Source: Bradyrhizobium barranii subsp. apii
Lineage (GTDB): Bacteria > Pseudomonadota > Alphaproteobacteria > Rhizobiales > Xanthobacteraceae
DNA length: 64,000 nucleotides
Reading direction: 5' to 3'
Assembly: GCF_011516635.5 (NCBI RefSeq)
Contig: NZ_CP096255.1
Coordinates: 1,796,501-1,860,500 of the forward strand
This document shows, one piece after another, positions 24,822 through 33,943 of the stretch. The translations under genes and the position numbers were made by a program. The notes beneath the pieces were generated by a model that saw only the letters and a program-made list of their open reading frames with translations, was not told where the DNA came from and searched no databases. The first letter of the stretch is position 1; each line of letters begins with the position of its first letter.

Positions 24822-26885
24822 TCACCCCGGCTGGGGATGGAAATAGTCGAAAATCCTGCGAGCGCTCTCGGCGCTCACCCCCGGAACCTTGCCGAGATCG
24901 GCGATCGAGGCCCGCTCGATCTCCTTCAGGGTTCCGAAATGGTGCAGCAAGGCACGTTTGCGTGACGGGCCGATGCCCGGAATCTCCTGCAAACCGGCCT
25001 CGCGGATGTCCTTCTTGCGCAGCTTGCGGTGCGAGCCGATGACGAAGCGGTGGGCCTCGTCGCGCAGGCGCTGGATGAAATAAAGCACGGGATCGCGCGG
25101 CTCCAGCTTGATCGCCTCGCGCTCCGGCATGAACAGGGTTTCGCGGCCGGCATCCCGGTCCGGTCCCTTGGCGACCGACATCAGCGACACCTGGGTCAGG
25201 CCGAGATTCGTAAAGATCTCCCGGACGGCGTTGAGCTGGCCGCGACCGCCGTCGATGATCACGAGGTCGGGCCATTGCGGGAAGTCGTCGTCCTTGGCCT
25301 TGCCGGCGGCGTCCTCGGGCGGATTGATCAGGCGCTTGAAGCGGCGCTCCAGCACCTCTTTCATCATGCCGTAATCGTCGCCCGGCGTGAGCCCTTCCGA
25401 CTTGATGTTGAACTTGCGGTACTGGTTCTTCACAAAACCATCCGGGCCGGCGACGATCATGGCGCCAACCGCGTTGGTGCCCTGGATGTGGCTGTTGTCG
25501 TAGACCTCGATGCGCTTGGGCGAATGCGGCAGGCTCAGCGTCGTGGCCATGGCGTCGAGCAGGCGGCCTTGGGTCGCGGTGTCCGCGAGCTTGCGGCCGA
25601 GCGCCTCGCGCGCATTGGTCAGCGCGTGCGCGACCAGCTCCTTCTTCTCGCCGCGCTTGGGCGTGGAGACCTCGACCTTGTGGCCGGCCTTGATCGACAG
25701 CGCATTGGCGAGCAGCTCGCTTTCCTCGATCTCGTGCGAGAGCAGGATGTTCTTCGGCGGCGGCTTGTCGTCGTAGAACTGGGCGAGGAACGAGCCCAGC
25801 ACTTCCTCCGGCGTATAGGTCTTCTCCGCGCGCGGGAAATAGGCGCGGTTGCCCCAGTTCTGTCCGGTGCGGAAGAAGAACACTTCGACGCAGGAGAAGC
25901 CGCCCTCCTGGTGGATGGCGAACACGTCGGCTTCTTCCACCGTGCGCGGATTGATGCCCTGCTGCGACTGGATCGCCGACAGCGCGGCGAGGCGGTCGCG
26001 GTAGAGTGCCGCGGTCTCGAATTCGAGCTCGCCGGAGGCCTTCTCCATCTCGCCGGCAAGCTCCTGCTTCACCGCTTGGCTCTTGCCGGAGAGGAAGTCG
26101 GTCGCCTCGCGCACCAGCGTCGTGTAGCCGGGGAAATCGATCTCGCGGGTACAGGGGCCGGCGCAGCGGCGGATCTGGTAGAGCAGGCAGGGCCGCGAGC
26201 GGCTCTCGAAGAAGGAATCGGTGCAGGAGCGGATCAGGAACGCGCGCTGCAAGGCGGTGATGGTGCGGTTGACCGCGCCGGCGGAAGCGAACGGGCCGAA
26301 ATAGCGGCCGGGCCGCGACTGCGCGCCGCGGTGCTTGAGGATCTGCGGCGCCCAATGGTCGCCGGTGATCAGGATGTAGGGAAACGACTTGTCGTCGCGC
26401 AGCTGCACGTTGAAGCGCGGCCGGAGCTGCTTGATGAGATTGGCTTCCAGCAGCAGCGCTTCGGTCTCGGTGTTGGTCGAGACGATCTCCACGGTCACCG
26501 TGGCCGCGATCATGCGCAGGATGCGCGCCGGTTGCGGCGCGCTCTGGCGCGCATAATTCGACAGGCGCTTTTTGACGTTCTTGGCCTTGCCGACATAGAG
26601 CACGTCGGCATTGGCGCTGAGCATGCGATAGACGCCCGGCGAGGTGGGCGCGAGGCGGACCGCGCGCTCGATCGCCTCATGGCCGGTCGCCAGCGGCTCT
26701 TCGCCGACCGCGCCGCTCTCCTCCAGGATGTCAGGCAGCAGCGCGTCGTCCTCGTCCTCGCCAGCGGTGGTGGCGGGATCGAGGTCCGGCGGCGCCAGGC
26801 TCTCCGGCGGGGCGTCGGCCGTCATGCCGCGCGGAGATTTGCGCGCGCGCGTGTCGTCCGGATTGTCGGTGGAATCGTGAGCCAT
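24822..26885 (-). CDS. uvrC: Excinuclease ABC subunit C
   Basis: Dual-incision nuclease of nucleotide excision repair (687 aa). A GIY-YIG nuclease domain starts near residue 82 ([20 protein letters not shown]), a UvrB-binding UVR motif follows near residue 240 ([20 protein letters not shown]), the RNase H-like second nuclease covers about 400-590 ([18 protein letters not shown] and [12 protein letters not shown]), and tandem helix-hairpin-helix motifs end the protein ([20 protein letters not shown]). The acidic N-terminal extension of about 70 residues is longer than in E. coli but usual in rhizobia. Heads the pgsA-moaDE-prmB string. Confidence 0.96.
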   Translation of the reverse strand: MAHDSTDNPDDTRARKSPRGMTADAPPESLAPPDLDPATTAGEDEDDALLPDILEESGAVGEEPLATGHEAIERAVRLAPTSPGVYRMLSANADVLYVGKAKNVKKRLSNYARQSAPQPARILRMIAATVTVEIVSTNTETEALLLEANLIKQLRPRFNVQLRDDKSFPYILITGDHWAPQILKHRGAQSRPGRYFGPFASAGAVNRTITALQRAFLIRSCTDSFFESRSRPCLLYQIRRCAGPCTREIDFPGYTTLVREATDFLSGKSQAVKQELAGEMEKASGELEFETAALYRDRLAALSAIQSQQGINPRTVEEADVFAIHQEGGFSCVEVFFFRTGQNWGNRAYFPRAEKTYTPEEVLGSFLAQFYDDKPPPKNILLSHEIEESELLANALSIKAGHKVEVSTPKRGEKKELVAHALTNAREALGRKLADTATQGRLLDAMATTLSLPHSPKRIEVYDNSHIQGTNAVGAMIVAGPDGFVKNQYRKFNIKSEGLTPGDDYGMMKEVLERRFKRLINPPEDAAGKAKDDDFPQWPDLVIIDGGRGQLNAVREIFTNLGLTQVSLMSVAKGPDRDAGRETLFMPEREAIKLEPRDPVLYFIQRLRDEAHRFVIGSHRKLRKKDIREAGLQEIPGIGPSRKRALLHHFGTLKEIERASIADLGKVPGVSAESARRIFDYFHPQPG

Positions 26886-26978
26886 GATGCGAATTTAGGC
26901 GCTGGGGGTGCCGATTTGAAGTTCCCGCCTTGCGGCACACACAGGATGGCGGCGCAGTTCCGGGTAACACTTGCTTAA

Positions 26979-27013
26979 GCCTGTTAAGAGCGCGGTAACC
27001 CGGCTTAACAGGC
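26979..27013. promoter_or_regulatory. 10-bp perfect inverted repeat in the uvrC/omp divergent gap
   Basis: GCCTGTTAAG at 26979-26988 pairs with CTTAACAGGC at 27004-27013 around a 15-base spacer. It lies between the divergent starts of uvrC (26885) and the outer-membrane protein gene (27135), so it could be an operator or an RNA hairpin in the omp leader. No T-run follows, so it is not a standard terminator. Confidence 0.35.
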
Positions 27014-27134
27014 CTTTAACTTAAAACTCTCGATAAATCTTACGCGAAAAAGAGGAGGTTCCGTAACCATGCGATTTTGCCTTGCGCGGCGGCGCAGGCA
27101 TCGCGGGGGGCGGCCGTTGCGTTGGAGAGTACCG

Positions 27135-27758
27135 ATGAGGGGGTTCGTTGTAGGCGCAGCCGTGTTGGTTGCAGCCGGCTGGACAGCTTCGGCAGAGGCC
27201 GCCGATCTCAACTACGGGCAGGGTGCGCCCTACACCGTCAATCAGCCGCTCAATGCCTATAGCTGGGCCGGTCCGTATCTCGGTGCCAATCTCGGCTATG
27301 AGTGGGGCTCGGTGAGTAATTCGCCCGTCAAGCCCTCCGGTTTCGTCGGCGGTGTGCAGGCCGGCTACAATTTTCAGAATGGTCCATGGGTGTTCGGCGT
27401 CGAGGGCGACATCCAGGCCGCGGGCGCTGATGACACCTTCGCGCCGTGGAAGTTCTCCAACCCCTGGTTCGGCACGCTGCGCGGCCGCGCCGGCTATGCC
27501 TTCAGCAACGTGCTGTTCTACGGCACCGCCGGCCTCGCCTTCGGCGAGCTGCGCGCGCAGACATTCGGTTGGACGGAGTCGCACACCACCGCAGGCTGGA
27601 CCATCGGTGCCGGCGCGGAAGTCGGCTTCGCGCCGAACTGGAGCGCCAAGCTCGAATATCTCTACATCGATCTGTCGACGAGCCAGTTCGCAATTACCGG
27701 CGTGTCAAACGGCTATAGCGCCAGCGTTGTGCGCGCAGGCGTGAACTATCACTTCTGA
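27135..27758 (+). CDS. Outer-membrane beta-barrel protein (Omp25/31-like)
   Basis: An 8-stranded porin-like barrel protein (207 aa from 27135). The signal peptide ends at AEAADL; the mature protein has WAGPYLGANLGYEWG, repeated aromatic-glycine strands (GGVQAGYNFQ, GVEGDIQAAGA, LRGRAGYAFSNVLFYGTAGLAFG) and ends with a terminal Phe (VRAGVNYHF), the outer-membrane insertion signal. The start is preceded by GGAGAG; an upstream in-frame ATG at 27069 would add a 22-residue basic stretch and is less likely. Related rhizobial proteins are abundant surface proteins. A strong terminator follows. Confidence 0.88.
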   Translation: MRGFVVGAAVLVAAGWTASAEAADLNYGQGAPYTVNQPLNAYSWAGPYLGANLGYEWGSVSNSPVKPSGFVGGVQAGYNFQNGPWVFGVEGDIQAAGADDTFAPWKFSNPWFGTLRGRAGYAFSNVLFYGTAGLAFGELRAQTFGWTESHTTAGWTIGAGAEVGFAPNWSAKLEYLYIDLSTSQFAITGVSNGYSASVVRAGVNYHF

Positions 27759-27790
27759 TAGTTGAAGAAGAAAATACCGGACAACAGCCT

Positions 27791-27818
27791 CCCGGCCGCT
27801 CGCGGCCGGGATTTTTTT
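27791..27818 (+). terminator. Rho-independent terminator of the omp gene
   Basis: An 8-bp perfect GC stem (27791-27798 with 27803-27810), 4-base loop CTCG, then A and seven T residues. It points in the direction of the outer-membrane protein gene and separates it from the convergent cold-shock gene. Confidence 0.88.
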
Positions 27819-27843
27819 CGCCAGGTGTTCGCTCGAAAACGCT

Positions 27844-28059
27844 CTAGGAGACGATGACCAAATTGACTGCCTTTGGTCCCTTCCCCTTCTTGTCCGGCTC
27901 GACTTCAAAAGTAATGCGCTGTCCTTCGGCGAGGTCTTTCAGTCCCGCCCGCTCCACAGCAGTAATGTGCACGAAGACGTCGCGCCCGCCGTCGTCGGGC
28001 TTGATGAAACCGTAGCCGCGCTCGCCGTTAAAAAACTTGACCGTTCCCGTCATGGCCAT
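27844..28059 (-). CDS. cspA: Cold-shock domain protein CspA family
   Basis: RNA chaperone of 71 aa consisting of one cold-shock domain. RNP1 is RGYGFIKPDD (residues 13-22) and RNP2 is DVFVHIT (26-32). The start at 28059 (MAMTGTVKFFNG) is chosen because GGGGGAG lies 7 bases upstream; the ORF is open 15 codons further but that part is not conserved. A leader of more than 150 bases with two hairpins precedes it. Confidence 0.93.
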   Translation of the reverse strand: MAMTGTVKFFNGERGYGFIKPDDGGRDVFVHITAVERAGLKDLAEGQRITFEVEPDKKGKGPKAVNLVIVS

Positions 28060-28240
28060 CGGGAAACTCCCCCTCATTGCTCCTCCGTCGCGACGCAGAC
28101 TCACGTCACGACATGACCGGGCCTTACGAAGCCCGGGAGCTGGCCATCCTTGGGCGGACCTTTCTTTCGGTCCGATCGGATCTTTCTTAGGCCTTCACTC
28201 CGCCGCAACCATTCGCGGAAGCGGAACGTAAAGCCAGTCA
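28060..28240 (-). promoter_or_regulatory. Structured 5' leader of the cold-shock gene
   Basis: Gene-free stretch upstream of the cold-shock start that can fold into at least two hairpins: CCGGGC/GCCCGG at 28117-28122 and 28131-28136, and GGACC/GGTCC shortly upstream of it in the transcript (about 28156-28173). Long structured leaders regulate cspA genes by temperature in other bacteria; the claim for this gene is inference from position. Confidence 0.35.
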
Positions 28241-28313
28241 CGGAAACAGCATAATACGGTTCTCTGCAGATTGACTACCGCTCCTGCATCTTTTTCCCAA
28301 GAATGCCGGTGTG

Positions 28314-29174
28314 TTACGGCCTCGGCACCTCTAATCGGAATCTGGCAGCTCCGCCCTGTCCGAGCGGTATCTCCAGCTCGGGCAGGATCGTCTTGAGCTC
28401 GCCATGCAGCGTGTACGGCGGATTGACGATCAACAATCCGGCGGAGGTGAGGGTGGCGCCATCAAGCTGCGGCGCGACACTGAATTCGAGACGCAGACAT
28501 TTTCCTGGTGGTTTTGCTGCGGCTGCGAGCCGCGCCACTGATTGCACCAGCGTGTCGGTGGCGCGCCGGCTCTTGGCCGGATACCAGATTACATAGATAC
28601 CGGTCGGCCATTTCACGAAAGCCGCCGAGAAGGCGTCGCCGAGCTTTTCGAACTCGTCTTTCGCCTCGAACGGCGGGTCGATCAGCACGAGCCCGCGCCG
28701 TTCCTTCGGTGGCACAAAGGCCGGCAGCGCGACCCAGCCGTCGAGATCGACCACGCGTGCCTGTTCGTCGCGGCGCAGCACACCGATCAGCGCCTTGCGC
28801 GCCTTCGGCTCGAGCTCGCAGGCAACGAGGCGGTCCTGCGGCCGCAGCAGGCCGCGCGTGATCAGCGGCGAACCCGGATAGGCCTTGAGCTCGCCCTTCG
28901 GATTGTAGGCGCGAACGATGTCGAGATAGGGCTTGGCCAGCGCCACGGCGTCGTTCGACAGGCGCGCCTGCATCAGCCGCGCGATGCCGGTCAGCCATTC
29001 GCCACTGCGGCGCGCCTCGTCGCTTTCGAGATCGTAGAGGCCGGCGCCGGCATGGGTGTCGATGACACGGAATGCCCCCGGCTTGTCCTGAAGGTAGGTA
29101 ATGATGCGCGCGAGCACGATGTGCTTGATGACATCGGCGAAGTTTCCGGCGTGGAAGGCGTGACGGTAGTTCAT
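28314..29174 (-). CDS. rlmJ: 23S rRNA (adenine-2030-N6)-methyltransferase
   Basis: Methylates A2030 of 23S rRNA (286 aa). The diagnostic N-terminus MNYRHAFHAGNFADVIKHIVL is present, the SAM site is FRVIDTHAGAGLYDL (35-49), and the amino-methyltransferase motif DPPF is at residues 166-169. Length matches the E. coli protein. It appears to be a single-gene unit. Confidence 0.95.
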   Translation of the reverse strand: MNYRHAFHAGNFADVIKHIVLARIITYLQDKPGAFRVIDTHAGAGLYDLESDEARRSGEWLTGIARLMQARLSNDAVALAKPYLDIVRAYNPKGELKAYPGSPLITRGLLRPQDRLVACELEPKARKALIGVLRRDEQARVVDLDGWVALPAFVPPKERRGLVLIDPPFEAKDEFEKLGDAFSAAFVKWPTGIYVIWYPAKSRRATDTLVQSVARLAAAAKPPGKCLRLEFSVAPQLDGATLTSAGLLIVNPPYTLHGELKTILPELEIPLGQGGAARFRLEVPRP

Positions 29175-29295
29175 GAGACAGGACTACGCTACGTCACGGC
29201 TTGCGCAAAGCGGCATGCGCGCCTGTGCCGGCATGGGCCCGGATTCTGCAGCGCACCGCCGAACCGGCGCTGCGTCCGGGGCGCAAACACTTGGA

Positions 29296-30012
29296 CTAGC
29301 CACCTCTGATCGGCGGCATCGTCACCCGGTCGCGGCGGCAGGCGCGGCGCTCGATCTCCTCGCAGGCCCGGAATTGCAGGTCCTTGTTGAGGCAGATGCG
29401 GACCTCGGAGAGCCGGGTCCGATTGCAGGTGACCGAGATGGCCGCGTTGCTCAGGCCCGCATTGGCCTTGATGAAGGCTTCCTCCACCTCGCCCGGCGCC
29501 ACGGTCTTGGCCTGCGACAGTTCGAGATATTCCGCCGGGATCTTGATCGCGGCGCGCGCCTTTCGGATCGTCTCGAAATAATTGCGGCTGTCGAGCCCGG
29601 AGCAGGTGCCGTGCTTGTCCCACTCGTTGAAGATCAGCCCCGGCGCCGGCATCAAATCGAGCATCGAAGAGACGATATTGCGGTTCAGGCGTGGCGACGG
29701 CCGCTGGCAATATTCAGGGAAGCCATTCTCATATTGCGGCCACAGCCCGTGCACCACGAACGCGTAGGGCCGCCCGCTGCACTGCATCTGCGAGCGACCA
29801 CCGCCGCCGCGGTTGCGCTCGGACGCCTCCTCGCAGAACGAGGGCGACCATGACAGCGACAGCACATAGAAGTCGAATTCGCCGGGCGCGTTCTGCCGTT
29901 TGTCCTGGGCCTTCGCGCCGCCCGGCAGCGCGACCAGCCCGGCGGCCAGAACCAGGGGGAGGGTCAGTGAGATCACGAGACGGGTGAACGAACGCAATCT
30001 AAAATGAAACAT
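29296..30012 (-). CDS. Secreted ribonuclease T2
   Basis: Periplasmic endoribonuclease of the RNase T2 family (238 aa from 30012). A signal peptide ends near GGAKAQ. Both catalytic signatures are intact: CAS1 FVVHGLWP (residues 85-92, His88) and CAS2 FNEWDKHGTC (128-137, with Glu130, Lys133 and His134). Six or more cysteines fit the disulfide-bonded fold. Probable role is scavenging nucleotides from external RNA. The next gene upstream encodes a small secreted protein in the same direction. Confidence 0.92.
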   Translation of the reverse strand: MFHFRLRSFTRLVISLTLPLVLAAGLVALPGGAKAQDKRQNAPGEFDFYVLSLSWSPSFCEEASERNRGGGGRSQMQCSGRPYAFVVHGLWPQYENGFPEYCQRPSPRLNRNIVSSMLDLMPAPGLIFNEWDKHGTCSGLDSRNYFETIRKARAAIKIPAEYLELSQAKTVAPGEVEEAFIKANAGLSNAAISVTCNRTRLSEVRICLNKDLQFRACEEIERRACRRDRVTMPPIRGG

Positions 30013-30134
30013 GGCGACGCCCCTCAACTAGACTGTGCAATCAGCCTAGCAGGCAACAAGAACATTTCAAGAACAAAATTCGAGCCGGCCCGTCAGGCGC
30101 CTGATCAGTCCGATTCAGGCCTTTCGATCGAGGC

Positions 30135-30596
30135 TCAGGGCCTGGCGGCGCGGCAGGACGGATTGTAGGCCCAGTTGCGGTCGAGCCCGACCACGCACCA
30201 TTCCACACCATTGCCGTAGCCGGAGAAGCCGCCATCCTCGATGATCGAGAAATGCACCTTGCGCACCTTTCCGTCATTGAGCATGGCGTCGCCGGTGCAA
30301 TAGCGGCGCGGAATGTTGTCAGACTGCCAGGGCCGGAACGCGATCTCGTGAACGGCGGCGAAGCCGGTGATCTTCAACGAGGAATTCCAGAACGAGCTTT
30401 CCTTCTCCCAGAACTGGGTGGCGATGGTCGGCAGCGCCCTCTCGCAATCGACGACGGCGCCGTCATAGCGCGGCCCGTTCAGCCAGAAGTTCAGCTCCAG
30501 CGGATTGGCGGCCCTGGCCTCACCGAGCGATAGCGCTCCGAACATGAGGCCAAGCAAGGTGGCAAAGCGGAGCGATTTCAGGGGGAGGGCGCGCAT
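30135..30596 (-). CDS. Secreted hypothetical protein
   Basis: A 153-residue protein from the start at 30596 (MRALPLKSLRF) with a signal peptide ending at GEARAAN. The mature part has four cysteines (VDCERAL, RYCTGD, EWCVVG, PSCRAA), suggesting two disulfides, and aromatic motifs such as LNFWLNGPRYDG and WAYNPSC. I do not recognise a family. It is 122 bases upstream of the RNase T2 gene in the same orientation, so the two may be co-expressed in the periplasm. Confidence 0.7.
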   Translation of the reverse strand: MRALPLKSLRFATLLGLMFGALSLGEARAANPLELNFWLNGPRYDGAVVDCERALPTIATQFWEKESSFWNSSLKITGFAAVHEIAFRPWQSDNIPRRYCTGDAMLNDGKVRKVHFSIIEDGGFSGYGNGVEWCVVGLDRNWAYNPSCRAARP

Positions 30597-30779
30597 GGGC
30601 AATCCGGACAGCTGGGTCTTGCGAAGGATGGACGGTGCCGCGAAGGCCGGGGCAGGTCAAGTGCAGCGCGGCAACACTTGGCCAAGAGTTGACCCTAACC
30701 TCGCAGCCGGCGGGGCATCAGTTCTTTTCATGGACATCCCGGCACCGTAAACTGGCGCCAACCAACTGGAGTGACGGGA

Positions 30780-31073
30780 ATGCGAATCATTGCGGCTGCG
30801 GGCCTTCTTGCCCTGGGGATGATGGCCAGCCAGTCGGCACGCGCCGATATGCTTCCGGTGCCTCCGTTCAAGGGCAACGACACCGGCGGCATCATCGCTT
30901 ATTCGATGGCGACCCAGGCGGATGCGCGGCAGGTCGCGGTCGATCACTGCGCGCGCTACGGCAAGGTCGTGAAATTCCTCGCGGTGCAGGCCTTTGAGGG
31001 CGGCTACATCTCGTTCTCCTGCCGTTGGGTGCCCTATGGCGCTGCCCAACAGCCGATCCGCACGCTGTACTGA
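30780..31073 (+). CDS. Small secreted hypothetical protein
   Basis: A 97-residue protein with a signal peptide (MRIIAAAGLLALGMMASQSARA) and a mature domain containing two cysteines (VDHCARYG, SFSCRWVPYG). The start at 30780 has GGAG 8 bases upstream; a GTG nine bases earlier is in frame but overlaps that ribosome site. No family recognised. The next gene (31104) follows after 30 bases in the same direction and also encodes a secreted protein. Confidence 0.7.
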   Translation: MRIIAAAGLLALGMMASQSARADMLPVPPFKGNDTGGIIAYSMATQADARQVAVDHCARYGKVVKFLAVQAFEGGYISFSCRWVPYGAAQQPIRTLY

Positions 31074-31103
31074 GGCGCTTTCGGAACGTCGGGAGCTTCC
31101 TAC

Positions 31104-31634
31104 ATGACGCGCAAGCTCGCTTTGCTCGGCTCGGCCCTTTGTCTTGTGGTGTCGGCAGGCAGCGCCAGCGCCGACGATCTGCCGGTGCGCAAGGCCGGTC
31201 TCTGGGAAATGAAGATGGTCAGGACCGGCACGCCCATGCCCGAGATGACCATGCAGCACTGCACCGACGAGACCGTCGGCAAGGAGATGAACAACAACGT
31301 CTCCCCGATGGCCAAGCAGATCTGCGCCAAGCAGGACATCAAGAAGACCGCGACCGGCTATGTCAGCGATTCCGAGTGCAACGTCGCCGGCATCAGCACG
31401 ACCTCGCATGCCGAGATCACCGGCGATTTCAACTCGGCCTATACGGTGAAGACCTCGTCGCATGCGCAAGGCGGCGCCGCCGGCGCAGCAGGCCGCGACA
31501 CCACGATGCAGCTCGAAGCCAAGTGGCTGGGGGCCTGCAAGCCCGACCAGAAGCCCGGCGACATCGTGATGCCCGGCGGCTTCAAGATGAACGTGCGCGA
31601 CATGGACAAGTTGAAGGCGCTGCTGCCGAAGTAG
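31104..31634 (+). CDS. DUF3617-family secreted protein
   Basis: A 176-residue protein with a signal peptide ending at SASADDL. The DUF3617 pattern is visible: KAGLWEMKMV near the start of the mature protein, MQHCTDE, ICAKQDIKKTATGYVSDSECNVAG and a late cysteine in WLGACKPDQ. Family members are small periplasmic proteins of unknown function with two disulfides. Probably co-transcribed with the small secreted protein gene upstream. Confidence 0.82.
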   Translation: MTRKLALLGSALCLVVSAGSASADDLPVRKAGLWEMKMVRTGTPMPEMTMQHCTDETVGKEMNNNVSPMAKQICAKQDIKKTATGYVSDSECNVAGISTTSHAEITGDFNSAYTVKTSSHAQGGAAGAAGRDTTMQLEAKWLGACKPDQKPGDIVMPGGFKMNVRDMDKLKALLPK

Positions 31635-31640
31635 GTTTGT

Positions 31641-31796
31641 CTTCCCCTCTCCCCTTGTGGGAGAGGGTGGCTCGCCGCGTAGCGGCGAGACGGGTGAGGG
31701 GTATCTCTCCGCGCGTGACTCTCTTACTTCTGAATTCGCGGAAACAACCCCTCATCCGGCGCTTTGCGCCACCTTCTCCCACAAGGGGAGAAGGAA
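31641..31796. repeat. Long palindromic intergenic repeat (CCCCTCTCC...GGAGAGG type)
   Basis: Outer arms CTTCCCCTCTCCCC-TTGTGGGAGAGG at the left and CCTTCTCCCACAAGGGGAGAAGG at the right, with an inner GCCGCGTAGCGGCG palindrome and CCTCATCCGGCGCTTTGCGCC. It lies between the convergent DUF3617 and histidine kinase genes. Shorter relatives are at 35916-35947 and 36575-36598. Confidence 0.7.
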
Positions 31797-31804
31797 GAGC
31801 AAAG

Positions 31805-33193
31805 CTACACCGGAATCCGAACGCTCGCCCTTAATCCCCCCATCGGGCTGTCGCCGAGGGTGATGTCGCCGCCATGCGAGCGCGCGATGTCGCGGGCGAT
31901 GGCTAGCCCCAGGCCGGTGCCGCCTTCGTCCTGGTTGCGGGCGTTGTCCAGCCGCAGGAACGGCTTGAACACCTCTTCGCGCAAGTGCGCGGGAATGCCG
32001 GGGCCGTCGTCCTCCACCGTGACGGTCAAATAACGGTGATCGCGCTGGCCGTTGATGGCGATGCTCTTGCCGTAGCGCGCCGCGTTGGTGACGAGGTTGG
32101 CGAGGCAGCGCTTGAACGAGGCCGGCTTCACGGTGACCACGGGCAGGCCGTGGAACGCGACGGTCGCGGTGTGGCCGTGGCGCTCGGCGTCGCTGCGCAG
32201 CTCCTCGAGCGCCTGCGCCATGTCGGTCGGCTGCGACTGCTCGCCGGAATCGCCGCGGGCAAACGCAAGGTAGTCCTCCAGCATCATCGACATCTCGTCG
32301 ACGTCCTTGCGCATGCCCTCGAGCTCTGGGTTGTCGCCAATCAGCGCCAGCTCGAGCTTGAAGCGGGTCAGGATGGTGCGCAGATCGTGGCTGACGCCGG
32401 CGAGCATCGCGGTACGCTGCTCCATCGTGCGCTCGATGCGTGACTTCATTTCGAGGAAGGCGACCGCCGCGCGCCGTACCTCGCGCGCGCCGCGCGGCCT
32501 GAAGTTCGGCGCCTCGCGGCCCTTGCCGAAACTTTCGGCGGCGTCTGCCAGCCGCAGGATCGGCTTGATCTGGTTGCGCAGGAACAGCACGGCGACGATC
32601 AGGAGGATCGAGGACGTGCCGACCATCCAGAACAGGAAGATCTCCGAGTTCGAGGCATAGGCGGCGCTGCGCTGCGCGAACACGCGCATCACGGCATCGT
32701 CGAGCTGGATCCGGATCTCCACGAGGTTGGAGCGGCCGACGGTGTCGATCCAGAACGAGCGTCCGATCTGGCGACCGAGCTGCACCGACAGCGTCTGGTC
32801 GAGCAGCGAGAAGAACGGTTTTGGGCCCGGCGGCGGCATGTCGCCGGCGGGGAGGAAGTCGACGACGAGGCCGAGGCGCTGCTGGGCGATGCGGCGGATC
32901 TCGTTGCGGTCCTTGTCCTGCGGATAGCCCTTGTAGACGTCGATCAGCGCGGCGATGTCCTGCACGACAGCAGCCGACAGGCGGCGCGTCACCGTGTTCC
33001 AGTGCCGCTCCATGAACACGAAGGCGACGACCGATTGCAGGATCACCATCGGCACGATCATGATGAGGAGCGCGCGCGCATAGAGGCCGGTCGGCATCCA
33101 GCCCTTGAACGCGTTGCCCATCCAGCCATTGGCGGCGGAGACGCGGCCGGCGGCGCTCTTCAACAGCGTCAGGCCGGTATCGATCGTGCTCAT
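31805..33193 (-). CDS. EnvZ-like sensor histidine kinase
   Basis: Inner-membrane kinase of 462 aa. Helix 1 (about residues 40-60) and helix 2 (about 185-205) flank a periplasmic sensor domain of about 125 residues; a HAMP domain follows (IKPILRLADAAESFGKG), then the H-box GVSHDLRTILTRFKLEL with the phosphorylated His269, and the ATPase domain with N box (NLVTNAARYGK), G1 (VEDDGPGIP) and G2 (GGTGLGLAIARD). It is encoded 18 bases downstream of its response regulator, after a MarR gene. The signal is unknown; osmotic or envelope sensing by analogy with EnvZ is inference. Confidence 0.9.
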   Translation of the reverse strand: MSTIDTGLTLLKSAAGRVSAANGWMGNAFKGWMPTGLYARALLIMIVPMVILQSVVAFVFMERHWNTVTRRLSAAVVQDIAALIDVYKGYPQDKDRNEIRRIAQQRLGLVVDFLPAGDMPPPGPKPFFSLLDQTLSVQLGRQIGRSFWIDTVGRSNLVEIRIQLDDAVMRVFAQRSAAYASNSEIFLFWMVGTSSILLIVAVLFLRNQIKPILRLADAAESFGKGREAPNFRPRGAREVRRAAVAFLEMKSRIERTMEQRTAMLAGVSHDLRTILTRFKLELALIGDNPELEGMRKDVDEMSMMLEDYLAFARGDSGEQSQPTDMAQALEELRSDAERHGHTATVAFHGLPVVTVKPASFKRCLANLVTNAARYGKSIAINGQRDHRYLTVTVEDDGPGIPAHLREEVFKPFLRLDNARNQDEGGTGLGLAIARDIARSHGGDITLGDSPMGGLRASVRIPV

Positions 33194-33211
33194 CGGTCGC
33201 GCTTCACTGCT

Positions 33212-33943
33212 TTATGGCGAGGCCACCAGGCGGTAGCCGATGCCGCGCACCGCCTGGAGGAACAGCGGATTGGCGGGGTCGGTCTCGATCTTGCGCCTGA
33301 GGCGGTTGATCTGCACGTCGACGGCGCGCTCGTTGACGCTGCCATTGCCGGTGAGCGCGCTGCGCGGCACGGTCTCGCCCGGTGTTTCCGAGAGAATCCG
33401 CAACATCTCGCGTTCGCGGTCGGTGAGGTGAATGACCTCCTCGCCCTGGCGCAGTTCGCCGCGATCGAGATGGTAGACGTAAGGGCCGAACGCGATCTTC
33501 TCCACCGCGGCGGTTTGCGGCGGCGGTGCGGCGCGCTTGAGGATGTTGTTGATGCGCAGCGCAAGCTCGCGCGGCTCGAACGGTTTTGCCACGTAATCGT
33601 CGGCGCCGATCTGCAGGCCTTCGATGCGGGCTTCGGCCTCGTGCCGCGCCGTCAGCATCACGATCGGCACCGAGGAGGAAGTCCGGATGAAGCGGGCGAG
33701 ATCGAAGCCGGTCTCGCCGGGCATCATGACGTCAAGGATCAGGAGATCGAAATGCAGGCCCATGAGCTTCGAGCGTGCATCGCCGGCGCTTGTGGCGGTG
33801 GTGACGCGATAGCCTTCGCTGGCGAGGAAGCGCGACAACAGATCGCGGATGCGGCGGTCATCGTCGACCAGCAGCAGATGCGGCGCATCGTCGGCCGGTT
33901 CTACCGGCGGGCGGGCGAGCGTGGCAGCGAACGGCACGTTCAC
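33212..33943 (-). CDS. OmpR-family response regulator
   Basis: DNA-binding regulator (243 aa) paired with the downstream kinase. Receiver domain residues 22-140: acidic residues Asp27-Asp29, phosphoacceptor Asp71 (LLILDVMMPG), switch region MLTARHEAEA and AKPFEPRELALRI. The C-terminal winged helix has HLTDREREMLRIL and VDVQINRLRRKIETDP. The start overlaps the marR stop by four bases (ATGA), so all three genes form one transcription unit. Confidence 0.93.
   Translation of the reverse strand: MNVPFAATLARPPVEPADDAPHLLLVDDDRRIRDLLSRFLASEGYRVTTATSAGDARSKLMGLHFDLLILDVMMPGETGFDLARFIRTSSSVPIVMLTARHEAEARIEGLQIGADDYVAKPFEPRELALRINNILKRAAPPPQTAAVEKIAFGPYVYHLDRGELRQGEEVIHLTDREREMLRILSETPGETVPRSALTGNGSVNERAVDVQINRLRRKIETDPANPLFLQAVRGIGYRLVASP

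Noticed and set aside
25029..26978. A 649-codon open frame antisense to uvrC
   Set aside because: Shadow of uvrC: low-complexity translation with no motifs, while uvrC has every expected domain.
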